Source: Streptomyces spinosus (GTDB taxonomy: Bacteria > Actinomycetota > Actinomycetes > Streptomycetales > Streptomycetaceae). Taken from it: DNA of 64,000 nt. The DNA lies in NCBI RefSeq assembly GCF_020400655.1, contig NZ_JAINRC010000004.1, positions 366,664 through 430,663 of the forward strand, written 5' to 3'. Below, in pieces: positions 43,905 through 51,722 of this stretch. Within the stretch, counting starts at the first letter, position 1, and the number at the start of each line of letters is the position of its first letter. The position numbers were made by a program, and so were the translations under genes. The notes below the pieces were generated by a model, which was given only the letters and a program-made list of their open reading frames with translations, made no database searches and was not told the origin of the DNA.

Positions 43905-45140
43905 GTGGAGACGAAGGGTGCCGGGCGGTCCCTGGCATGGCTGCTCACGACCTGGGCCGTCACCCGTGCGCTGCTGCTGCTGTTCGTGTTCCGGGTGTTC
44001 GCCTTCCCGGGCCCGGACGTCACCTCGGACGTGTCGGTGATCTACCGCGGCTGGTACGAGGTCCTGCGCCAAGGAACGTTTCCGCTGGACGACGTGACCT
44101 GGCAGTACCCGCCCGCCGCGGCCCTCCCCGTCCTCTCCCCCGGCGTGCTGCCCTTCCTGTCGTACGCGCACGCCTTCTTCGTGCTGGCCTGCCTCGCCGA
44201 CGCCGTCGTGCTGGCTCTGCTGCGGTACGCGGGCGGACGGCCGGGCCGGTCGCCGCGCGGGGCCTGGGTGTGGGTGGCGGGCGTACCGCTGCTCGGGCCG
44301 ACGGTGTACGCCCGCTACGACCTGATGGTGACCGCGGTCGCCGTGGCGGCTCTGCTGGCCGGGACGCGGCACCCGCGGGTGATGGGCGCCCTGACCGCCT
44401 TCGGGGCGCTGCTGAAGGTGTGGCCGGCGCTGCTGCTGGTCGGTGCCGTGCGACGGCGGGCGTGGGCGTCGGCGGTGGTGACCGCGGCGGGCCTCGCCCT
44501 GCTGTTCTCGGTGTCCATGCCGGGCGCCTTCGCGTTCCTGACCTTCCAGCGGGACCGGGGCACCGAGGTCGAGTCGCTGGGCGCCCTGGTCTTCCACGTG
44601 GCCCGGCACTTCGGCTGGCGGGGCGAGGTGCTGCTGAACTACGGCTCGATCGAGTTCCTGGGCCCGCACGTCGACCAGGTCAGCACGGCCGCGCTGGCGC
44701 TGACCGGGGCCGCCTTCGGCTGGCTGCTGCTGTGGCGGCTGCGCGCGACCCGGTTCGCGCCGCACACCCTCCCCGACGCGGCCCTGACGGCGGTGCTGCT
44801 GTTCACGGTGACGAGCCGGGTGATCAGCCCGCAGTACCTGGTGTGGCTGATCGGCCTGGCCGCCGTCTGCGTCTCGTACCGGGCGAGCCGCATGGGACCG
44901 GCCGCGCTGCTCTGCCTCCTCGCGTCCTTCGTGACGGTGCTGGAGTTCCCGCTCGGCTTCTCGCACGTGGTGACGAGCGACTGGTACGGGGTCACGCTGC
45001 TGGTGGTGCGCAACGGCCTGCTGGTCGCGGCCACCGTCATGGCGGCCCGCCGGCTGTGGCGCGCGACCGCGCCGCCGCGCGCCACCGCCCCCTTCCCGCC
45101 CCGGACCACCCACGCGCAGGAGACCTCGGTGCCCTCCTGA
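43905..45140 (+). CDS. GT87 (DUF2029) polytopic mannosyltransferase-like protein
   Basis: 411 residues with about ten membrane helices. The GT87 pattern includes DVTSDVSVIYRGWYEV early, where GT-C enzymes hold a catalytic Asp, and WQYPPAAALP, with the DVTWQYPP loop. The donor is probably polyprenyl-phosphomannose. The GTG has AGGGGGA upstream. Next to a PimB-like gene, its role in glycolipid mannosylation is a natural inference, but direct evidence is lacking. Confidence 0.86.
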   Translation: METKGAGRSLAWLLTTWAVTRALLLLFVFRVFAFPGPDVTSDVSVIYRGWYEVLRQGTFPLDDVTWQYPPAAALPVLSPGVLPFLSYAHAFFVLACLADAVVLALLRYAGGRPGRSPRGAWVWVAGVPLLGPTVYARYDLMVTAVAVAALLAGTRHPRVMGALTAFGALLKVWPALLLVGAVRRRAWASAVVTAAGLALLFSVSMPGAFAFLTFQRDRGTEVESLGALVFHVARHFGWRGEVLLNYGSIEFLGPHVDQVSTAALALTGAAFGWLLLWRLRATRFAPHTLPDAALTAVLLFTVTSRVISPQYLVWLIGLAAVCVSYRASRMGPAALLCLLASFVTVLEFPLGFSHVVTSDWYGVTLLVVRNGLLVAATVMAARRLWRATAPPRATAPFPPRTTHAQETSVPS

Positions 45141-45176
45141 GTCCGGGCGGCCAGGGGCTCCGGCGGGACGCCGTGC

Positions 45177-46364
45177 TCAGCCGAGGCGGGTCGTGAGGTA
45201 GGCGCGCCAGCTCGCGGTGAACTCCTCCGGTGTCGTCCCGAGCACCTTCCCGAGCGCCTGCCGCACCGCGCCCGCCCGCTTGCCGTGGGCGCCGACGGCC
45301 CGGTAGAAGGCGGCGAGCCGGTCCGCGCCCCACCGCTCGGCGATCATCCGGCAGGCCAGCCAGCCGCCCTCGTAGGCCCGTGCCAGCCGGGTCGGCTCGC
45401 GGGTGAAGGCGAAGTCCCCGTCGCCGGGGAGCGCGTCGGGCACCTCGCCGTCCCGGACCGCCCGGGCCAGTTCCGGCGCGATCTCGGCCGGGGTGCGGCC
45501 GGTGCCCAGGTAGCCGATCCAGTCGGCGTAGCCCTCGGAGAGCCACAGCGGGGTGGCGGCGGTGGTGTCCGCGCGGGTGGCGACATGGGTGGTCTCGTGG
45601 GTGAGGACGACCTGCTTCCCGGCGTCCCCGAGCACGGCGTACGCCTCCGGGTTGACCAGCACCCGGTCCGCCGGCGACCGGCCGGAGCCGCCCGTCTCGC
45701 CCGTGGTGACGGCCGCGATGCCCCGGTAGTTGCCGGCCGGCGAGCCGAGCAGCGCCGCCATGCCCTCCAGGGACCGGGGGACGAGTACGACGATCCGGCG
45801 GCTCCAGTCCCGGCCCCAGGCCCCGGAGACGGCCGGGACCGCCCGGTCGGCCAGCCGCGCGTACGGCCGCAGGCCGGCGGCGGACCCCCCGGCGCCGAGC
45901 ACCAGGCTGTGCGCGCCCCTGACCACGGTCACCGTGCCCTGGTCCCACAGCTGCTGCCCGGCCTTCCGGGCGGGCTCGTCGGCGGTCACGTACCAGTGGC
46001 CGCCGGCCGCGCGGCCGAGGGTGAGGGTGCGGGGGGCGTCGACGGGAGCCTTGTCGTAGCCGGCGACGCGGTAGCGCAGGTCGGCGTCGGCGGTGGCCCC
46101 CGAGGGGGTGCGGCGCAGGGCGGTGACCCGGTAGCTCCAGGACGACAGCGGGAGGGCGCGCAGCCGGGTGTACCCGGTGCGGGTGCCGGTCGCGGCGTAC
46201 GCCGTCTCGTCGTGGCCGAGCAGGGCCGCCGCGCGCCGGTCGAGCACCCGCTGCACCTCGGCCCGCGCGGAGTCCGTCACCGTGTGCCCGCCGCACCCGG
46301 CCAGCGGCAGCAGCAGGGCGAGCCCCACGGCCCCGCTCTCCCACACCCGTCTGCGACCAGCCAT
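45177..46364 (-). CDS. Lipoprotein with HExxH metallopeptidase motif
   Basis: 395 residues. A signal peptide with lipobox LAGC (Cys24) predicts a membrane-anchored lipoprotein. A zinc-peptidase site HETTH (256-260) is followed after 16 residues by Glu277 in SEGYADW, the gluzincin-type third ligand. No strong similarity to a named peptidase family is evident, and most related actinobacterial proteins are listed as hypothetical. TACGAT lies 6 nt before the ATG, so the transcript may be leaderless. It ends convergent with the GT87 gene, 36 bp away. Confidence 0.82.
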   Translation of the reverse strand: MAGRRRVWESGAVGLALLLPLAGCGGHTVTDSARAEVQRVLDRRAAALLGHDETAYAATGTRTGYTRLRALPLSSWSYRVTALRRTPSGATADADLRYRVAGYDKAPVDAPRTLTLGRAAGGHWYVTADEPARKAGQQLWDQGTVTVVRGAHSLVLGAGGSAAGLRPYARLADRAVPAVSGAWGRDWSRRIVVLVPRSLEGMAALLGSPAGNYRGIAAVTTGETGGSGRSPADRVLVNPEAYAVLGDAGKQVVLTHETTHVATRADTTAATPLWLSEGYADWIGYLGTGRTPAEIAPELARAVRDGEVPDALPGDGDFAFTREPTRLARAYEGGWLACRMIAERWGADRLAAFYRAVGAHGKRAGAVRQALGKVLGTTPEEFTASWRAYLTTRLG

Positions 46365-46391
46365 TTCCCGATCGTACGGTGAGCAGGGCGG

Positions 46392-47399
46392 TCAGGGCCG
46401 GGTGATCGAGGAGACCGGCATCATCCCGACCGGGTCGTAGCGCACCGGAGCACCGGGATAGGGGGCGTGGATGACCTGGCCGTTGCCGGCGTACATCGCC
46501 ACGTGGCTGGCGTCGGAGCGGTAGACGACCAGGTCCCCGGGGCGGGCCTGGGAGAGCGGCACCTGACGGCCGGCGAACCGCTGCTCCTGCGACGTGCGCG
46601 GCAGATGGACGCCGGCGTGCGCGTACGCCCACTGCATCAGGCCCGAACAGTCGAACCCGGAGGGGCCGTTGGCGCCCCACACGTAGGGGCGGCCGAGGGC
46701 GGAGCGGGCGGCGGCCAGGGCGGCGGCGGCACGGCCGTCGGGGGCGGGGACACCGCGCGGACCGGGCAGGTCGGCACGGCTGTCACGGGAGGCCCGCGCG
46801 TAGGCCGCGCGGTCGGCGGCGGGCAGGGCGTTGATCAGCCGCCGGGCCCGGGCCAGCTTCCGCTCCACGGTCCGCTTGTGCGCGGCCACGGCCTGGCGGC
46901 TCTTCTCCAGCTCGGCGAGTTTCCCGGCCGCCTCCGCGCGCTCCTGGGCGAGGTCGCGCAGCGCCGACTGCAACTCCGCCAGCCGGCGGGCCTGCCGGGT
47001 GCCGATGCGGTCGAGCGTGGACGCCTTGTCCAGGTAGTCGTCGGGGTCGGCGGCGAAGAGCAGGGCGACCGTCGGGTCGATGCCACCGGAGCGGTACTGG
47101 GCACCGGCCACCGAACCCAGCTGCTCGCGCAGGTCGTTGACGCGCTGCTGCTGCCGGGCGATGTGGTCCTGGGCGTCCCGGACCTCCCGGCGCAGCCGGC
47201 CGGCGCGCTCGTCGGCCTTGTCGAAGGCCTGGGTCGCCTTCTCGGCCTCCGCGTACAGGCGGTCCACCTCGGCCCGGGTGTCGGCACCCGGTGCCCCCTG
47301 CGCCGGTACGGCGCCGAGCGCGGCGGCGGCCGACAGCACGCACAGGGCGACGGCGCCCCGGTCGAATCCGGACGGGGCAAGGCGACGGTGGGACCCCAC
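46392..47399 (-). CDS. NlpC/P60 peptidoglycan hydrolase, first copy
   Basis: 335 residues. The secretion signal (VALCVLSAAAALGAVPAQGA) leads into a long coiled coil (about 50-205) and a C-terminal NlpC/P60 domain. The catalytic Cys is in GFDCSGLMQWA, His in SDASHVAMYAG and the third residue is His in HAPYPG. It probably cleaves D-gamma-glutamyl-diaminopimelate bonds in the wall, like RipA-type proteins. The next gene upstream is a paralogue. A large stem-loop lies in the leader. Confidence 0.9.
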   Translation of the reverse strand: MGSHRRLAPSGFDRGAVALCVLSAAAALGAVPAQGAPGADTRAEVDRLYAEAEKATQAFDKADERAGRLRREVRDAQDHIARQQQRVNDLREQLGSVAGAQYRSGGIDPTVALLFAADPDDYLDKASTLDRIGTRQARRLAELQSALRDLAQERAEAAGKLAELEKSRQAVAAHKRTVERKLARARRLINALPAADRAAYARASRDSRADLPGPRGVPAPDGRAAAALAAARSALGRPYVWGANGPSGFDCSGLMQWAYAHAGVHLPRTSQEQRFAGRQVPLSQARPGDLVVYRSDASHVAMYAGNGQVIHAPYPGAPVRYDPVGMMPVSSITRP

Positions 47400-47428
47400 G
47401 GCAGTCCTAACTGCTGGCGGACACAGAC

Positions 47429-47476
47429 CGTTTCCCCGGCGCCTGGGGACGGGGAGGCCCCGGCACCGGGGAAACG
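47429..47476 (-). promoter_or_regulatory. Long hairpin in the leader of the first NlpC gene
   Basis: The arms CGTTTCCCCGG and CCGGGGAAACG (11 bp, perfect) enclose GC-rich sequence that forms inner pairs. It lies 30 bp upstream of the start codon, inside the presumed 5' untranslated RNA. It does not match the c-di-AMP (ydaO) consensus. It may be an attenuator or a stable leader fold. Confidence 0.5.
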
Positions 47477-47536
47477 CGGCAGACAGTAGCCGCGCGGACC
47501 GGGCGGGACCAAAGACCCCGGAGTCAACACAGGGTG

Positions 47537-47572
47537 ACGCCCCGCCGCTGACGCAGGTCACCGGCGGGGCGT
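47537..47572 (-). terminator. Hairpin terminator of the second NlpC gene
   Basis: An 11-bp perfect stem (ACGCCCCGCCG and its complement) with a 14-nt loop sits about 65 bp past the stop at 47638, separating the two NlpC genes into different transcripts. Confidence 0.75.
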
Positions 47573-47637
47573 GGAGTCAGTTCACGTCCCGGTGATTCGC
47601 CCGTTCGGGCGCCACCGTGTCGGTGTGTCGACGGGTG

Positions 47638-48681
47638 TCAGACCCGGACGCCGAACATGAACGGGCCGCCGATGGTCGACATGGACTCGTACCGGACGAC
47701 CGTGCCGGTGCGCGGCGCGTGCAGGATGCGGCCGTTGCCCGCGTAGAGGCCGACGTGGTGGATGTCGTTGAAGAAGAAGACCAGGTCGCCGATCTTGAGG
47801 TCGCTCTGGTTGTAGATCCTCGTGCCGATCTGCGCCTGCGCCTCGGAGGTGCGCGGGATGGAGACGCCGGCCTGGGCGTACGCCCAGGAGGTCAGGCCCG
47901 AGCAGTCGAAGGAGGACGGGCCGGTGGCGCCGTAGACGTAGGGCGAGCCGAGCCGGGTCTGGGCGGCGGAGAAGGCCGCCTGGGCGAAACCGGAGGCGGG
48001 CGGGGCGTCGCCGAGGTCCACGCGCTCGTTGGCGGAGCGGTCGGCGCGCTGCTGCTCCTCCTGGGCGAGCTGCGCCTTCTCCTTGGCGGTCAGGGAGTTC
48101 AGCAGCCGCTGCGCCTCGGCGAGCTTGTTCTGGACTTCCTTCTTCTTGTTGCCCAGCTCGGTGCGGGTGGCGGAGAGGTCCTTGAGCTTCTCGGTGGCCT
48201 CCGCCCGCTCCTGGGCGAGTTCGCGCTGTTTGTCCTGGATCTTCTTCAGCGCGTCGACCTGCTGGCTGCTCAGCTGGTCGAGCGTGGAGGCCTTGTCGAG
48301 GTAGTCGTCCGGGTTGGACGACAGGAAGAGCTGGACCGAGGCGTCGATGCCGCCGGAGCGGTACTGGGCGGTGGCCAGCGAACCCAGGCCGTCGCGGAGC
48401 TTGTTGAGCTCCTCCTGGCCGCGGGCGACGTTGTCCTGGATGGTGGAGATTTCCTTCTGCAGCTTCTGCTGCTTCTCCTTGGCGCCGTTGAACTTCTCGG
48501 TCGCCTGCTCGGCCTGCTCGTAGAGCTTGTCGACCTTCGCCTTCACCTCGTCCTTGCTCAGCTTCTCGCTGGGGGCGGCGTTGGCGGCGTTCGCGCTGAG
48601 CGCGACGGCAGCGGCGGCTGCGGTGGTCAGCACGGTCACACGGGTGCGACTCGGCTGCTTGGGTCGACGGTGGGACGCCAC
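47638..48681 (-). CDS. NlpC/P60 peptidoglycan hydrolase, second copy
   Basis: 347 residues. The signal peptide (AAAAAVALSANAANAA) is followed by a coiled coil (about 40-220) and the NlpC/P60 domain with Cys in SFDCSGLTSWA, His in DIHHVGLYAG and a final His in HAPRTG. It is a paralogue of the neighbouring gene with the same plan (GGID repeat, DDYLDKAST). The GTG is preceded by AAGGAG at slightly long spacing. Paired NlpC genes like these act in cell-wall turnover during growth and sporulation in Streptomyces. Confidence 0.92.
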   Translation of the reverse strand: MASHRRPKQPSRTRVTVLTTAAAAAVALSANAANAAPSEKLSKDEVKAKVDKLYEQAEQATEKFNGAKEKQQKLQKEISTIQDNVARGQEELNKLRDGLGSLATAQYRSGGIDASVQLFLSSNPDDYLDKASTLDQLSSQQVDALKKIQDKQRELAQERAEATEKLKDLSATRTELGNKKKEVQNKLAEAQRLLNSLTAKEKAQLAQEEQQRADRSANERVDLGDAPPASGFAQAAFSAAQTRLGSPYVYGATGPSSFDCSGLTSWAYAQAGVSIPRTSEAQAQIGTRIYNQSDLKIGDLVFFFNDIHHVGLYAGNGRILHAPRTGTVVRYESMSTIGGPFMFGVRV

Positions 48682-48734
48682 GGAGGACGAACTCCTTCTT
48701 GTGAGTGATCACCCGTTCGGAGGTTCGAGCCCAG

Positions 48735-48764
48735 ACCCTAGTGACCTCGTTGTGATCAGTTCAA
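48735..48764 (-). promoter_or_regulatory. Promoter of the second NlpC/P60 gene
   Basis: On the minus strand TTGAAC (48759-48764) and TAGGGT (48735-48740) are 18 bp apart. The region 48770-48830 is notably A/T-rich for this genome. The start codon is 54 bp downstream. Confidence 0.65.
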
Positions 48765-48892
48765 ATCCCACAGCAAAAAAACTCGTCACACAGTGCATTC
48801 TTTGCACACAACTCACGTGCAGTGAGAGCGGGTTGACCCTACGTCGCGTGACGATGCGGCCAATTCGGGCATCAGTCACGTCCCTTGGACCT

Positions 48893-50236
48893 TCAGGACA
48901 GTCGCTTCAGAAGCACCGCAGAGGCCACCGGTCGGGCACCCGCCTTCGCGACCCCGTCCGCCACCTCCCGGTCGGTGGAGGCGACGATGACGGGACGGCC
49001 CGGCGGCTCCGCGCGCACCAGCTGGCGGATCAGCTCGTCCGCCGTGACACCCGGCTTGGAGAACAGCACCCGCACCCCGCGCGGTGGCGCGAGCAGCACC
49101 GGCGCGGCCAGTTCGGCGCCGTCGAAGACACACGTCACCTCGGCCCCGGTCTGCGCGGCGAGCGCGGAGAGCTGGCCCAGCAGCCGCAGCCGCTGCTTCT
49201 CCAGCGGCATCTGCGGATAGCCGGTCTTGGTCACGTTGTAACCGTCGACGACCAGGTGCGCCTGCGGCAGGGCGAGCAGTTGATCGAGAATGGCCGGATC
49301 GTGCTCCGACAGGGCGCGCGCCGCGATGTCCTTCGGGGTCATCCGGCCCGGTTCGACCGCGTCCACCGTCTCGGCCGGGCGCACGGACACCGGGGGCAGG
49401 GCCAGCTCGCGCCGCAGCCCCTGGGTCGCGTCCAGCAGGGTGTCGAGCAGCAGCCGCACCCGCATGTCCTCCACGCTGCGGCCCTCCCGGGCCGCCCGGC
49501 GGGTCGCCTCCAGCGCGGCCTCGGCCTCGCCCAGACGGGCCTTGAGCCGCCGTGACTCGCTCTCCGCGGCCGACACCTGCGCCTGCGCCTCGGCGCGTAC
49601 GGCGTCCAGCTCGCGCTGCGCCTTGCGCAGCGCGGCCTCGCCGCGTTTGACGTCGCTGAGGGCGGCGCGCAGCTTGCGGTGCAGCGATTCCGCTTCCTTC
49701 TTCGCCGACTCCAGCTCCGTGCGCAGCCGTTCGGTCTCGGCACGGGTGTGGTCGCGGGCCTGCGCCAGCTCCGCGCGCAGCCGCTCCAGCTCGGCCCGGC
49801 TCTCCTCGTCGGCACGCTCGGCGTGCGCGCGCAGGGCCTCCTCGCCGGCCGCGGTGACCAGCTTCACCCAGCCCGCCGGGCGCAGCACATAGGCCGCGGC
49901 CGCCACGTCGAGCGGGTCCGCGGCCGGGGGCGGGGAGCCCGCGTCGAGGGCACCGGCGAGTTCCGGTTGCGCCTCTCTGAACCGCTCCCCGATCCGCTGC
50001 CGGAACACGGTGTCGGTCTCCAGCGCGGCCGCCATCGCGTTGCCGGCGAACTTCGCCCGGCGACTGGGGGTGAACCGGGCGTACTGCCTGAGCTGGGCGG
50101 GCAGTTCCGCCACGGTCAGCCCGCCGAAGCCGTCGGACACGATCTGCACGACCCGCTTGCGCACGCCGTCGGGCAGCGGACGGTCAAGCACCTCGGCGGT
50201 GCCGTCGCCCGGCCCCCCGCCTGCGGTCTCCGCCAT
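48893..50236 (-). CDS. NYN-domain protein with coiled coil (PIN-like nuclease family)
   Basis: 447 residues. An N-terminal helical region (to about 130), a long coiled coil (about 140-255) and a C-terminal NYN/PIN-like domain (about 325-447) are seen. Acidic residues of the metal site appear in LVVDGYNVTK, CVFDGAE and STDREVAD. It resembles YacP/Rae1-type RNases that act on ribosome-bound mRNA. RNase activity is inferred. It is on the opposite side of the NlpC promoter region and transcribed toward it. Confidence 0.88.
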   Translation of the reverse strand: MAETAGGGPGDGTAEVLDRPLPDGVRKRVVQIVSDGFGGLTVAELPAQLRQYARFTPSRRAKFAGNAMAAALETDTVFRQRIGERFREAQPELAGALDAGSPPPAADPLDVAAAAYVLRPAGWVKLVTAAGEEALRAHAERADEESRAELERLRAELAQARDHTRAETERLRTELESAKKEAESLHRKLRAALSDVKRGEAALRKAQRELDAVRAEAQAQVSAAESESRRLKARLGEAEAALEATRRAAREGRSVEDMRVRLLLDTLLDATQGLRRELALPPVSVRPAETVDAVEPGRMTPKDIAARALSEHDPAILDQLLALPQAHLVVDGYNVTKTGYPQMPLEKQRLRLLGQLSALAAQTGAEVTCVFDGAELAAPVLLAPPRGVRVLFSKPGVTADELIRQLVRAEPPGRPVIVASTDREVADGVAKAGARPVASAVLLKRLS

Positions 50237-50283
50237 CCGTCACACCCCAATACCGGAATAAGCCTCTCCGGGGGCCGCTCCGC

Positions 50284-50523
50284 TCAGGAGCCGGCGCCCG
50301 GCCTGTCCACGAGTTCCACCTGGTCCACCGCGTTGCACCAGCGGCAGCGCACCGATTCGATGGTCTCACTGACCACCTCGCGCTCCTCCACCGTCGGCTC
50401 GCCGGCCAGGTCGAGGTGGACGTACTCGACGACCTTGGACGAGCGGGTCACGTCGAAGCGCGTGAGGTTGCCGCACAGGGTGCAGCGCCATCGTGTCGTG
50501 GCCGTCGGCAGGGGAACCGTCAT
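50284..50523 (-). CDS. Small zinc-ribbon protein
   Basis: 79 residues. Two CxxC knuckles, CTLCGNLTRF near the start and VRCRWCNAV about 45 residues later, form a zinc ribbon. The middle is acidic (EEREVVSETIES). The ATG follows AAGGAAGAG. It lies 47 bp upstream of the NYN gene on the same strand and may be cotranscribed. The function is unknown. Confidence 0.82.
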   Translation of the reverse strand: MTVPLPTATTRWRCTLCGNLTRFDVTRSSKVVEYVHLDLAGEPTVEEREVVSETIESVRCRWCNAVDQVELVDRPGAGS

Positions 50524-50675
50524 GGTGACTGTTCTCTTCCTTCTTGTGTCGGTCCGCGCCGTCCCCCGACGCGTGTGGCCGTAACCCTACGGCCTGCCGG
50601 GTGCCCGCCGCCCGTCCGTCCACGGCGGCGAGGCGGTCTGTCAGCAAGCGTCCCGTTACGTCATGCTCTGTAGTC

Positions 50676-51419
50676 ATGATCAGCACCTGGAGCACGGCCG
50701 CCGTCAGGGCACTCAGAGCGGTCCGGGGCACCTCGGCACCGATGACGTACGGGCTCATCGTCCTGTGCGGTCTGGTCTTCGCCCTCGGCCCGGCCTCCGG
50801 ACTGGTCCCCGGATACGGCTCGGGGGACGCGCTGCTCGCCGCGCAGCGGGCGTACTTCCGGCACTGGGGCGTGGTGCCCGCCGAGCTGTTCGACGGCCCC
50901 GCCGGGGCCGCGCTCACCCCGGCCACCGCACTGTTCGTGCACGGCAGCTGGGTGCACCTGCTCGGCAACATGCTGTTCCTCTTCGTCTTCGGAGCGATGA
51001 CCGAGGAACGGATGGGCCGGGTGGAGTTCACCCTGTTCTACGTCGGCTGCGGCTACCTCGCCCTGCTGGGGTACGCGGCGGCCAACGCGGCCTCCGAGCA
51101 GTCGCTGGTCGGCGCCTCCGGGGCGGTCTCGGCGGTCCTCGGAGCGTTCCTCTTCCTCTTCCCCCGCGCCCGTGTGACCAGTCTCCTGCCGTTCCTGTTC
51201 TTCCTGCCGCTGCGCTTCCCGGCGTGGGTGGTGCTGCCGTGCTGGGCGGCCCTGCAGTGGCTCGCCGCGGGACGCGCCTCCGACGGTCCCGGGGTGGCGT
51301 ATCTGGCGCACCTGGTGGGCTTCGGCCTGGGCTTCGGCTACGCGTGGGTGCGTTACGGCCGTGGGACTAGAGTGAAAGCCGCCCCAGCTCCGGTCACCGA
51401 GGGAGAGACACAGCCGTGA
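50676..51419 (+). CDS. Rhomboid-family intramembrane serine protease
   Basis: 247 residues with about six membrane segments. HGSWVHLLGNMLFLFVFG carries the conserved His and Asn, the catalytic Ser is in VGASGAVSAVLG and the His in YLAHLVGFGLG. The fold cleaves membrane-tethered substrates inside the bilayer. No promoter hexamer decides the start, but the ATG fits the family beginning. It overlaps the next gene by 4 bp (GTGA). Confidence 0.9.
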   Translation: MISTWSTAAVRALRAVRGTSAPMTYGLIVLCGLVFALGPASGLVPGYGSGDALLAAQRAYFRHWGVVPAELFDGPAGAALTPATALFVHGSWVHLLGNMLFLFVFGAMTEERMGRVEFTLFYVGCGYLALLGYAAANAASEQSLVGASGAVSAVLGAFLFLFPRARVTSLLPFLFFLPLRFPAWVVLPCWAALQWLAAGRASDGPGVAYLAHLVGFGLGFGYAWVRYGRGTRVKAAPAPVTEGETQP

Positions 51420-51697
51420 TCACCGCGATCGTCCTGATCAAGACCAGCGTGGACCGGATCCCCGAGATCGCGGAGCGGATCGCTTCGCTGGATTCGGTGA
51501 GCGAGGTGTTCTCCGTCACCGGTACCTACGACCTGATCGCGATGGTCCGGGTGCGGGAGCACGAGGACCTCGCCGAGATCATCCCGGGGCGGATCAGCAA
51601 GATCCCCGGAGTGGAGGCCACGGACACGCACGTCGCGTTCCGCACCTACTCCCAGCACGACCTGGAGGCCGCGTTCGCGATCGGCCTCGACAACTGA
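51416..51697 (+). CDS. Stand-alone Lrp/AsnC ligand-binding (RAM) domain protein
   Basis: 93 residues, one RAM domain without a DNA-binding part. Motifs are AIVLIKT, the EVFSVTGTYDLIAMVRV strand pair and the TDTHVAFRTYS end. Such stand-alone domains form ring-shaped oligomers that bind amino acids or act as regulators. Translation is probably coupled to the rhomboid gene through the GTGA overlap, and GAGGGAGAG precedes the start. The partner and ligand are unknown. Confidence 0.9.
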   Translation: MITAIVLIKTSVDRIPEIAERIASLDSVSEVFSVTGTYDLIAMVRVREHEDLAEIIPGRISKIPGVEATDTHVAFRTYSQHDLEAAFAIGLDN

Positions 51698-51722
51698 CCG
51701 GTCCGGACGGCCTGCGCGACGG

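Noticed and set aside
47429..47476. c-di-AMP (ydaO) riboswitch before the NlpC gene
   Set aside because: NlpC genes in Streptomyces often have one, but the conserved ydaO segments are not present here, only a long hairpin.
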